A DNA stretch of 5,145 nucleotides. It comes from an uncultured Pseudomonadota bacterium. GTDB lineage: Bacteria; Pseudomonadota; Gammaproteobacteria; Burkholderiales; Eutrophovitaceae. Where the stretch lies: contig CAJXPC010000152.1 in the NCBI GenBank assembly GCA_913057845.1, positions 1 to 5,145 on the forward strand, given 5' to 3'. Position 1 is the first letter of the stretch, and the number at the start of each line of letters is the position of its first letter. The notes below the pieces were generated by a model that was given only the letters and a program-made list of their open reading frames with translations, was not told where the DNA came from and did not search any database. Shown in pieces: positions 1 through 5,145 of this stretch. The position numbers and the translations under genes were made by a program.

Positions 1-48
1 CGAGATGTAGAGAGGTCTCGTGGGCTCGGAGATGTGTATAAGAGACAG
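1..48 (+). other. Illumina Nextera adapter contamination (not genomic)
   Basis: Bases 15-48 match the 34-nt Nextera Read-2 transposase adapter exactly, ending in the 19-bp Tn5 mosaic end at 30-48. Bases 7-14 (GTAGAGAG) sit where the i7 index belongs and match the primer form of Nextera index N707. Bases 1-6 (CGAGAT) are the last bases of the P7 flow-cell oligo. The order P7 end, index, adapter, insert is that of a library molecule. The contig end therefore comes from an untrimmed read that ran through a short insert. Identification is from memory of the published oligos, but the unbroken match leaves little doubt. The mosaic end is not a natural transposon end here. Confidence 0.97.
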
Positions 49-169
49 AGTATGAGGGTGGCCGCTGGTCTCGGAGTGACTATTTCATGCATAAGGTTGG
101 AATTACCCTAACGTCAAGATTTGAAGACACACAACTATGCCGCCCAACCGAATTTTAAATCTTCAAGCG

Positions 170-1456
170 TTAAACAACCCGCTTGTGCCCATATCTACGA
201 ATACGAAGATCTGCTTGCTCTTTATGTCCTGCAAAACCTTCGACCTCACAAAGCCTAGAGCAGTATTCACCAACCATCGCCGATGCTTCAGGCTTTACCC
301 GCTGATAAGTGCATGTTTTTATGAACTTACCCACCCAAAGCCCCCCTGTATAACGAGCCGCTTTGCGTGTTGGGAGCGTGTGGTTTGTCCCGATCACCTT
401 GTCACCATAAGCCACATTAGTCTCTGGACCTAAAAACAGCGCCCCATAATTTGTTAAATTATTCAAAAAGTAATCATTGTTTTTGGTCATCACCTGTACG
501 TGCTCGGACGCAATTCGATCTGCCTCCTTAGCCATTTCAGCATTATCTTTACACAGGATCACCTGCCCATAATTCGCCCACGCCTCCGCCGCAATCTCTG
601 CAGTTGATAGCACTTCCAGTTGCTTTTTGATTTGTTTAACGGTGTCTTCCGCCAAACGACGAGACGTGGTCAGAAGAATAGATGGAGAATTCGGACCATG
701 CTCAGCTTGACCCAAAAGATCGGTCGCACAAATCTCACCGTCTACGGCCTCATCCGCGATCACAAGTGTCTCAGTTGGGCCTGCAAATAGGTCGATGCCC
801 ACACGACCTGATAATTGGCGCTTGGCCTCCGCGACGAATGCATTTCCTGGCCCAGCAATCATGTCAACGGGCTTGATCGAGGCAGTTCCAAGTGCCATCG
901 CACCAATCGCTTGCACCCCTCCCAACGCATAAATTTCTGTAGCGCCAGCCAGATGCATCGCGGCAACAATCGCTGGGTGTGGACTTCCCTTATAAGGTGG
1001 CGCACAAGCAATAATTCGTTTAACACCGGCGACCTTGGCCGTAACAATACTCATATGAGCTGATGCCACCATAGGGTATTTGCCGCCAGGGACATAACAA
1101 CCCACACTATTGATTGGGATATTTTTATGGCCAAGCACCACACCAGGCATAGTCTCGACCTCCACATCCCTAATGGAATCACGCTGAATTTGAGCAAAAT
1201 TACGAATCTGTGCTTGAGCAAACTTAATATCGTCGATCACTTGCTTGGGAAGACTTTTCAGACACTCTTCAATTTGAGATTTGCTAAGCCTAAAATCTTT
1301 CGGACTCCAATTATCAAACTTCTTTGACAGCAAACGAACAGCTTCGTCCCCACGCTTCTCAATATCCGCGAGAATACCCTCGACCACAGACCGAACCTTA
1401 GTCAGGTCTGACGCATCATCTTCCGCCGAAATACCTTTTTTCAACCAAATTGCCAT
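170..1456 (-). CDS. Histidinol dehydrogenase family enzyme, probable HpsN-type sulfopropanediol 3-dehydrogenase
   Basis: This complete 428-residue protein has the usual length of the family of Zn- and NAD-dependent dehydrogenases that oxidise an alcohol to an acid in two steps. The expected residues are present with E. coli HisD spacing: Zn ligands Q250, H253, D352 and H411, catalytic E318-H319, and H359. GPGN (202-205) and GPTE (226-229) lie in the nucleotide-binding part. After GTNHTLPT the chain runs [12 protein letters not shown] (367-378) and KTCTYQ. From memory this is typical of HpsN, which oxidises (R)-2,3-dihydroxypropane-1-sulfonate to sulfolactate, whereas biosynthetic HisD has a different stretch here. 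The start is supported by AAGGGG at 1465-1470, 8 nt upstream. No other his gene is present, and the gene is divergent from a PhyH dioxygenase. Family membership is certain. The HpsN substrate is inferred; authentic HisD (EC 1.1.1.23) or an uncharacterised alcohol dehydrogenase of the same fold remain possible. Confidence 0.9.
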   Translation of the reverse strand: MAIWLKKGISAEDDASDLTKVRSVVEGILADIEKRGDEAVRLLSKKFDNWSPKDFRLSKSQIEECLKSLPKQVIDDIKFAQAQIRNFAQIQRDSIRDVEVETMPGVVLGHKNIPINSVGCYVPGGKYPMVASAHMSIVTAKVAGVKRIIACAPPYKGSPHPAIVAAMHLAGATEIYALGGVQAIGAMALGTASIKPVDMIAGPGNAFVAEAKRQLSGRVGIDLFAGPTETLVIADEAVDGEICATDLLGQAEHGPNSPSILLTTSRRLAEDTVKQIKKQLEVLSTAEIAAEAWANYGQVILCKDNAEMAKEADRIASEHVQVMTKNNDYFLNNLTNYGALFLGPETNVAYGDKVIGTNHTLPTRKAARYTGGLWVGKFIKTCTYQRVKPEASAMVGEYCSRLCEVEGFAGHKEQADLRIRRYGHKRVV

Positions 1457-1509
1457 CTATGGCACCCCTTAAATCATTTATTTTCAGACGCTTATGACCC
1501 ATTATGCTT

Positions 1510-1520
1510 TGCGGACCGCA
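1510..1520. promoter_or_regulatory. 11-bp palindrome with central A, possible operator
   Basis: TGCGG, a single A, then CCGCA form a perfect 5-bp-arm palindrome in otherwise A/T-leaning intergenic DNA. It lies about 55 bp upstream of the minus-strand dehydrogenase start. It falls inside the spacer of the alternative promoter pair (1501-1506 and 1522-1527) and inside the transcript expected from the upstream promoter. It could be a repressor site or a tiny hairpin. A match this short can arise by chance. Confidence 0.2.
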
Positions 1521-1533
1521 TCAACAACCCGTT

Positions 1534-1562
1534 ATTTTCTTCGGTATATCACGATCAGTCAA
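1534..1562 (-). promoter_or_regulatory. Candidate sigma70-type promoter for the HpsN-like gene
   Basis: Read on the minus strand, TTGACT at 1557-1562 (5 of 6 to the -35 consensus) is followed after 17 bp by GAAAAT at 1534-1539 (4 of 6 to the -10 consensus). This would leave a leader of roughly 70 nt before the start at 1456. A competing pair closer to the gene is TTGTTG at 1522-1527 and CATAAT at 1501-1506, with a short 15-bp spacer. Both are visual calls, and promoters of this quality occur by chance. Confidence 0.3.
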
Positions 1563-1595
1563 TTGCTCCGTGACAATTCATCACCATAATCACGG
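1561..1595. promoter_or_regulatory. Overlapping inverted repeats, possible operator between divergent genes
   Basis: Two dyads interlock in the middle of the divergent intergenic region. CCGTGA at 1568-1573 pairs with TCACGG at 1590-1595, with a 16-bp spacer. AATTG at 1561-1565 pairs with CAATT at 1574-1578, with an 8-bp spacer. A further TCACG lies at 1549-1553. The AATTG arm touches the candidate -35 box of the minus-strand gene, so a bound dimeric regulator could affect that promoter and perhaps the opposite gene. The arms are perfect but short. No regulator gene is in the window, so the regulator family cannot be named. Confidence 0.3.
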
Positions 1596-1730
1596 TTTAT
1601 TTAGGTTCGTTAACTACACAAGGGCTTTAATAAGCGCCGAAATGGTTAATATTCGGGCCACAACGCAAAAATTAAGCACAAGAAAGAGTAGACTTTCGGA
1701 CATTATCTAAAATTAAGGCTTCTAACACTG

Positions 1731-2567
1731 ATGTCAAATTTCAGACTCTCTGAAGACCAAATCACTAAATTTGGCCAAGATGGATATTTCATTGTCAAAG
1801 GACTTTTTGACTTAGAAGAAATATCTATTTTACGAACCGCAATAGAAGTTGATCCAAATTTAAAGGATAGGCTCTACAATCGTTATGATTCGTCGGGACG
1901 TAAGACAATCATGGCCACATGGAACCATCCCGGAGATAGCGTTTATGGGCTTGCCGCTCGCAGCCGCAGAATCGTCGAATCAATGGAGACCTTGTTGGGC
2001 GGAGAGGTTTATCACTATCACTCGAAACTCACGGCAAAAGAGCCTTACGATGGAGGGGCATGGGAGTGGCACCAGGATTATGGGTACTGGTATCACAACG
2101 GGATTGTCTTTCCTCATCTGTGCAGCGTCATGGTAGCGCTGGACCAAACCAACAGGAAAAATGGTTGTCTTCAAATCGTAAAAGGTTCGCACCTTTGTGG
2201 TCGTATAGAACACGGGGTTCTTGAGGGCGAACAAGTCGGCGCTAATGTGCACAGAGTTGAGGAAGTACTCAAAATGCTTCCTGTCGAACACATCGAAATG
2301 GAACCTGGTGATGGTGTTTTTTTTCATTGCAATGCACTGCATAAATCTGACCAAAACCAATCTGACAATCGCAGATGGACTGTTATCAACTGCTATAATC
2401 TAGCAACCAATAATCCGTTTCTCGAACACCACCACCCTTTTTATACACCGCTTCAGAAAGTAGATGATTCGGCAATTAAATTAGCGGGTGTTCGACTCTC
2501 AAACTCGCCTGATGAATTCAACGAACAGTCGGCAAACCCCCCTGAGTTAACAGGGCAAATGCGCTAA
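1731..2567 (+). CDS. PhyH-family Fe(II)/2-oxoglutarate-dependent dioxygenase, substrate unknown
   Basis: This 278-residue cytoplasmic protein belongs to the phytanoyl-CoA dioxygenase superfamily, whose members couple 2-oxoglutarate decarboxylation to hydroxylation of a small molecule. The double-stranded beta-helix core carries the iron triad H114-x-D116 (in EWHQDYGYW) and distal H204 (in NALHKSDQN). R215 lies 11 residues after H204, the position of the 2-oxoglutarate-binding arginine in human PhyH and EctD. The GCLQIVKGSH stretch (145-154) is typical of the family. The N-terminus (LSEDQITKFGQDGYFIVKGL) is the usual PhyH opening, which supports this start, although TAAGG at 1714-1718 is rather far upstream (12 nt). 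All metal and cosubstrate residues are intact. It is divergent from the HpsN-like gene and is followed by murI on the same strand. EctD is unlikely: the EctD signature is not reproduced and no ect genes are nearby. A PhnY/TmpA-like phosphonate role is also unsupported, as no HD-domain partner gene is present. Confidence 0.9.
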   Translation: MSNFRLSEDQITKFGQDGYFIVKGLFDLEEISILRTAIEVDPNLKDRLYNRYDSSGRKTIMATWNHPGDSVYGLAARSRRIVESMETLLGGEVYHYHSKLTAKEPYDGGAWEWHQDYGYWYHNGIVFPHLCSVMVALDQTNRKNGCLQIVKGSHLCGRIEHGVLEGEQVGANVHRVEEVLKMLPVEHIEMEPGDGVFFHCNALHKSDQNQSDNRRWTVINCYNLATNNPFLEHHHPFYTPLQKVDDSAIKLAGVRLSNSPDEFNEQSANPPELTGQMR

Positions 2568-2619
2568 TCGAATGTCGCGAGCATTAAACGCAAATCAAAA
2601 CAATAAAAAAGTAACACAA

Positions 2620-3408
2620 ATGAACAGTCAACCAATCGGCATATTCGACTCAGGAATTGGAGGCCTATCAATTCTGAAAGAAATTAGCTATCTCTTACCT
2701 AACGAAAATTTAATCTATATTGGTGATACTGCATTTCTACCTTATGGCACCAAAAGCAAAGAACTCATTGAAGACCGCGCGCACAAAATTTGCAACCACC
2801 TTGTATCTAAAAATTGCAAAGCAGTCGTCGTGGCTTGTAACACCGCAACTAGCGCTGCAATTCACAAATTACGAACTTCTTTTTCTGTCCCCATTATTGG
2901 TATTGAACCAGCCGTAAAACCAGCCACTCAAAAAACCCAAAGCCGTATTATTGGAATCTTAGCCACAGCAGGTACTTTAGACGGGGACAAATTCGCAACG
3001 CTAAAAAAAAGATTTGTTAACGACATCACGATCCTTCATCAACCCTGCACAGGATTAGTCGAAGTAATAGAAGCTGGCGATCATGACGATAAAAAACTTC
3101 ACGAACTTCTTAAGATGTACATACCACCCTTGATCGAACGAGGAGCTGACACACTAGTACTAGGATGCACTCACTTTCCACTAATCAAGCCTCTGATTGC
3201 AACCTACGCAGGGCCTGAGGTCAACATTCTAGATCCGTCTCTGCCCGTTGCAAACGAGCTCAGACGACAACTAAAAACGAAAAACCTACTGCGGGATGAC
3301 AAATCAGGCATTTATACATTTTTTCAAACAGGCACCAATCAACAGTTTGAAACAGTCATCTCCAGGCAATTGGGGTTAAAGCAAACCTCATACTCATTAA
3401 GCATTTAA
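2620..3408 (+). CDS. murI: Glutamate racemase
   Basis: MurI interconverts L- and D-glutamate without a cofactor and supplies D-glutamate for peptidoglycan precursors in the cytoplasm. From this start the protein has 262 residues, normal for the family. The hallmarks of both pseudo-symmetric alpha/beta halves are intact: PIGIFDSGIGGLS (5-17) with D10 and S11, PYG (41-43), VACNTAT (71-77) with catalytic C73, and LGCTHFPL (181-188) with C183 and H185. The open frame extends upstream to an ATG at 2572, only 4 nt after the dioxygenase stop, adding 16 polar residues. I prefer 2620 because homologues begin just before PIG-FDSG, but neither ATG has a strong Shine-Dalgarno sequence. The gene probably shares a transcript with the dioxygenase gene, without an obvious functional link. 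It converges with the permease gene, 13 bp from stop to stop. The body is visibly A/T-richer than the dehydrogenase gene. Confidence 0.95.
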   Translation: MNSQPIGIFDSGIGGLSILKEISYLLPNENLIYIGDTAFLPYGTKSKELIEDRAHKICNHLVSKNCKAVVVACNTATSAAIHKLRTSFSVPIIGIEPAVKPATQKTQSRIIGILATAGTLDGDKFATLKKRFVNDITILHQPCTGLVEVIEAGDHDDKKLHELLKMYIPPLIERGADTLVLGCTHFPLIKPLIATYAGPEVNILDPSLPVANELRRQLKTKNLLRDDKSGIYTFFQTGTNQQFETVISRQLGLKQTSYSLSI

Positions 3409-3421
3409 CGTCCCACCTAAA

Positions 3422-4300
3422 TTAAACCCCTTTGGCGTAACTCGTCTCTTCATTAAATTTAAGGTTTAACCAACTACCTAAAATCACGATAGAGCCTCCC
3501 AATAGCATCCAGAATTCGGGACGTTCCTCATAAAATATGAGTCCTATCAACGTAATAAAGGGCAGACGAAGATAATCAAACGGCATAACCACTGATACAT
3601 CGCTTAACTTAAACGCTCGAGTCAACGAATAATTAGCAGTTAAGGCGAACACTCCTACCCCTAATGTCCATGGTAGAAGACTGAGGCTTGGCCAAGAATA
3701 TTCCTGAGAGGAAAATATGATCGCGATAACAAACTGTATACCAGCCATATAAAACACGATCGCGACGGGCGCGTCAAACCCAGATAGCCGTTTTGTCAGC
3801 GTATGTGCAAATGCATATAAAAATGCTGCTCCAAGAACGACCATTGCAGCAGGGCTAATGATTTCCAAACCAGGCCGTAACATTATCAACACGCCTACAA
3901 ATCCAAGCCCGATCGCTAACATTCTTTTTCGATTGATTCGCTCACCCAACAGAACTACCGCCAGAATAGCCGTCCAAAAAGGCATGGTAAATTCGAGCGC
4001 AAACACTTCTGCCAAAGAAATTAACGCGATCCCATAAAACCAAGCATATTGCCCCAAGAAGTGTGCAATATTTCGTATAACATGCGTTCGAAAATGAGTG
4101 GTGCCAAGCTTCCCCCATCCGACTCGGCACATCACCAAAACCATGACAGAAAAGCCTACAACGCTTCGTACAAATAAGATTTGAGATGTAGAGAGTTCAG
4201 AGGACAATTCACGACCGGAAATAGCCATAAATGAAAATGATAGTACTCCACCACACATCCATAATACTGCTCTAGTCTGATCAGACATCAGCATGGCCAT
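3422..4300 (-). CDS. EamA/DMT-superfamily permease, 10 transmembrane helices
   Basis: This 292-residue inner-membrane protein of the drug/metabolite transporter superfamily is built from two tandem EamA repeats of five helices each. Hydrophobic segments run at about 11-29, 41-59, 73-94, 98-118, 125-143, 148-168, 176-196, 208-224, 236-256 and 262-280. Each repeat has the family's proline-containing helix ending in an acidic and basic boundary: MPFWTAILAVVLLGERI in the first, and MPFDYLRLPFI up to FYEER in the second. Family members export or import amino acids, nucleosides or other metabolites; the substrate here cannot be deduced. The gene starts 18 nt after the stop of the second chromate-transporter gene, so it is probably last in that operon. 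ATGs at 4300, 4294 and 4288 are all possible. The longest is used, with a weak GGA just upstream. No terminator is visible between it and convergent murI. Confidence 0.9.
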   Translation of the reverse strand: MAMLMSDQTRAVLWMCGGVLSFSFMAISGRELSSELSTSQILFVRSVVGFSVMVLVMCRVGWGKLGTTHFRTHVIRNIAHFLGQYAWFYGIALISLAEVFALEFTMPFWTAILAVVLLGERINRKRMLAIGLGFVGVLIMLRPGLEIISPAAMVVLGAAFLYAFAHTLTKRLSGFDAPVAIVFYMAGIQFVIAIIFSSQEYSWPSLSLLPWTLGVGVFALTANYSLTRAFKLSDVSVVMPFDYLRLPFITLIGLIFYEERPEFWMLLGGSIVILGSWLNLKFNEETSYAKGV

Positions 4301-4318
4301 ATTCCAGTAGATATCCGA

Positions 4319-4843
4319 TCATACAACCCCCATAGCTCCCAAAAAGGCACCAATCGCCATTAAGCTCATCAAATGTAACCGCGACTTCCATACGACTAAC
4401 GCCACGGCTAAGACACAGATCATAGTGAAAACATCTGGAAAATTTTGAATCAAAACAAACCCCGTGGATAACAACAATCCAACTACAACTGGAGCAGCAC
4501 CTATCGAAAATGATTGCACAGATAATCGATGACTATTGTCACGACGCCATCGCGTCACATAGAAGGCGAATATCGCAGAGGGTATGATCATCGCTCCGGT
4601 CATAGCTATTGCCCCAACGATTCCTGCAATTTGATAACCCAATACGGCAACAAATAAAGCATTAGGACCTGGAGATAATTTACCCAACGTAATCGCTGCT
4701 AAAAACTGCTCATTTGACAGTATCGATAGTTCAACGACAACAACGCGATGCATATCGGGGGCAACCGACATTACACCCCCAACCGCCAGAAATGAGAGGA
4801 ATGCAAATTGACTTAAAATCGAAATCCAATCGGAGGCACTCAT
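4319..4843 (-). CDS. Short-chain chromate transporter (CHR) family protein, complete second subunit
   Basis: This 174-residue membrane protein has a single CHR domain. FLAVGG (18-23) matches the glycine-rich first-helix motif. SPGPNALFVAVLGYQIAGIVG (57-77) is the family's PGP...GY..G..G signature. FSIGAAPVVVGLLL (112-125) matches the later G...VV.GL helix. Hydrophobic helices continue to the end. The frame stays open to 4915, but those 24 extra residues are charged and overlap the upstream gene. The ATG at 4843 has AAGAGA at 4851-4856, 7 nt upstream, and fits the expected N-terminus. It begins 2 nt after the stop of the preceding CHR gene, so translation is probably coupled. Paired short CHR proteins are thought to work together in place of one long two-domain ChrA that exports chromate with proton coupling. 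Not every CHR protein has been shown to carry chromate, so the substrate is a family-based guess. Confidence 0.88.
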   Translation of the reverse strand: MSASDWISILSQFAFLSFLAVGGVMSVAPDMHRVVVVELSILSNEQFLAAITLGKLSPGPNALFVAVLGYQIAGIVGAIAMTGAMIIPSAIFAFYVTRWRRDNSHRLSVQSFSIGAAPVVVGLLLSTGFVLIQNFPDVFTMICVLAVALVVWKSRLHLMSLMAIGAFLGAMGVV

Positions 4844-4845
4844 AA

Positions 4846-5145
4846 TCAAATCTCTTTTACAACTCTTCGGTTTTTTAGCGAACGATGTGCCCAAAAAAAA
4901 GAGCTCCCACCGCAAAAGAGTATCACCCAGAATATCGGGACACGCAGAAAACCGACTAGATAAAAAACAAGTAAGACCACTAACGTGGGTATAACTCGCC
5001 CTACGATATTAGTCTGTATGCCAGATAGCAACCTTAGCGCCGTCCCAAAAGTCATGCCAACCGCGACGACCGACATACCTTTTATAGCTCCCGCAACATG
5101 CGATCCCGCTGTTATTTGGTCATAACTTCCAGCTAACGTCAAAAT
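4846..5145 (-). CDS. Short-chain chromate transporter (CHR) family protein, first subunit, 5' end beyond the window
   Basis: The last 99 codons of a gene whose start lies past the right edge: the frame is open through 5145 (ATT, then TTG at 5140-5142), and neither looks like the real start. AIKGMSVVAVGMTFGTALRLL corresponds to the G...VV..G helix of the second half of a CHR domain and parallels residues 112-131 of the downstream partner, as expected for tandem homologous subunits. Two hydrophobic helices follow, then a basic tail (HRSLKNRRVVKEI). The N-terminal FGGG and PGP motifs are not in the window, so assignment rests on this stretch plus the adjacent, clearly CHR-type gene. A TGA at 4846-4848 separates the two genes by 2 nt, which argues for two real subunits rather than a recent break of one gene. 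Confidence 0.75.
   Translation of the reverse strand: MLTLAGSYDQITAGSHVAGAIKGMSVVAVGMTFGTALRLLSGIQTNIVGRVIPTLVVLLVFYLVGFLRVPIFWVILFCGGSSFFWAHRSLKNRRVVKEI
4851..4856 (-). promoter_or_regulatory. Ribosome binding site fixing the second CHR start
   Basis: On the minus strand AAGAGA lies 7 nt before the ATG at 4843, inside the last codons of the upstream CHR gene. This purine run decides between the ATG at 4843 and the longer open frame reaching 4915. It also supports translational coupling of the two subunits. Confidence 0.6.

Noticed and set aside
30..48. Tn5/IS50 mosaic-end sequence that could suggest a transposon end
   Set aside because: It is continuous with the synthetic Nextera adapter, i7 index and P7 tail, so it is a library artefact, not a natural mobile element.
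49..169. Search for a terminator or small gene downstream of the dehydrogenase
   Set aside because: No stable hairpin with a U-tract and no supported open frame was seen; the stretch also adjoins the adapter and may be low-coverage.
137..433. 98-codon plus-strand open frame over the 3' end of the dehydrogenase gene
   Set aside because: It is antisense to a well-conserved gene, resembles no family I know and has no ribosome binding site, so it is a shadow frame.
1504..1710. 68-codon plus-strand open frame in the divergent intergenic region
   Set aside because: It has no Shine-Dalgarno sequence, its composition looks non-protein-like, and it overlaps the promoter region of the opposite gene.
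2317..2324. Run of eight T in the dioxygenase gene (and eight A at 3003-3010 in murI) as phase-variable tracts
   Set aside because: Both genes are in frame and intact, the runs encode ordinary residues, and runs of eight are common in A/T-leaning DNA.
3154..3163. Perfect 10-bp palindrome CTAGTACTAG
   Set aside because: It lies within the murI codons just before the second catalytic cysteine and is explained by coding constraint plus chance.
3372..3430. GGGGTT near the murI end pairing with AACCCC at the permease end as a bidirectional terminator
   Set aside because: The arms are about 45 nt apart, imperfect beyond 6 bp, inside coding sequence, and followed by no U-run in either direction.
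4183..4195. 13-base exact match to bases 2-14 (P7 end plus i7 index) inside the permease gene
   Set aside because: It lies inside a normal coding frame encoding part of a loop and helix, and neither flank matches the adapter beyond these 13 bases, so I read it as coincidence rather than contamination.

Overview
The window is a 5.1 kb piece of a bacterial chromosome, or of a contig from a metagenome or single-cell assembly. It carries six genes with moderate G+C and tight packing. The gene families fit a proteobacterium, plausibly a marine heterotroph: a histidinol-dehydrogenase-family enzyme of the sulfopropanediol (DHPS) dehydrogenase type, a PhyH-family dioxygenase, glutamate racemase, an EamA/DMT permease and a split chromate transporter. 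Nothing in the sequence fixes the taxon.

The first 48 bases are not genomic. They are the end of the Illumina P7 oligo, an 8-base i7 index and the complete Nextera Read-2 transposase adapter, so biological sequence starts at 49. From 49 to 169 I see no gene and no convincing terminator.

At 170-1456 (minus) lies a complete histidinol dehydrogenase family gene. Its sequence style is that of the HpsN branch, and no his gene sits beside it in the window. Facing it across a 274-bp divergent intergenic region is a PhyH-type Fe(II)/2-oxoglutarate dioxygenase gene (1731-2567, plus). The intergenic region holds a plausible promoter for the dehydrogenase and several dyad-symmetric sequences that could be operators. 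The divergent arrangement suggests shared control, but the substrate of the dioxygenase cannot be read from sequence.

Directly behind the dioxygenase is murI (glutamate racemase, 2620-3408, plus), a cell-wall housekeeping gene. It ends 13 bp short of the end of a convergent minus-strand operon. That operon reads, in transcription order: the C-terminal part of one short chromate-transporter (CHR) protein, cut by the window edge (4846-5145); a complete second short CHR protein (4319-4843); and a 10-helix EamA/DMT permease (3422-4300). The two CHR genes are 2 nt apart and probably encode the two halves of one transporter.

I found no RNA genes, insertion sequences, CRISPR arrays or clear rho-independent terminators. 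No wholly new system is evident. The points most worth attention are the adapter contamination, the HpsN-like dehydrogenase divergent from an orphan PhyH dioxygenase, and the dyad symmetry between them.
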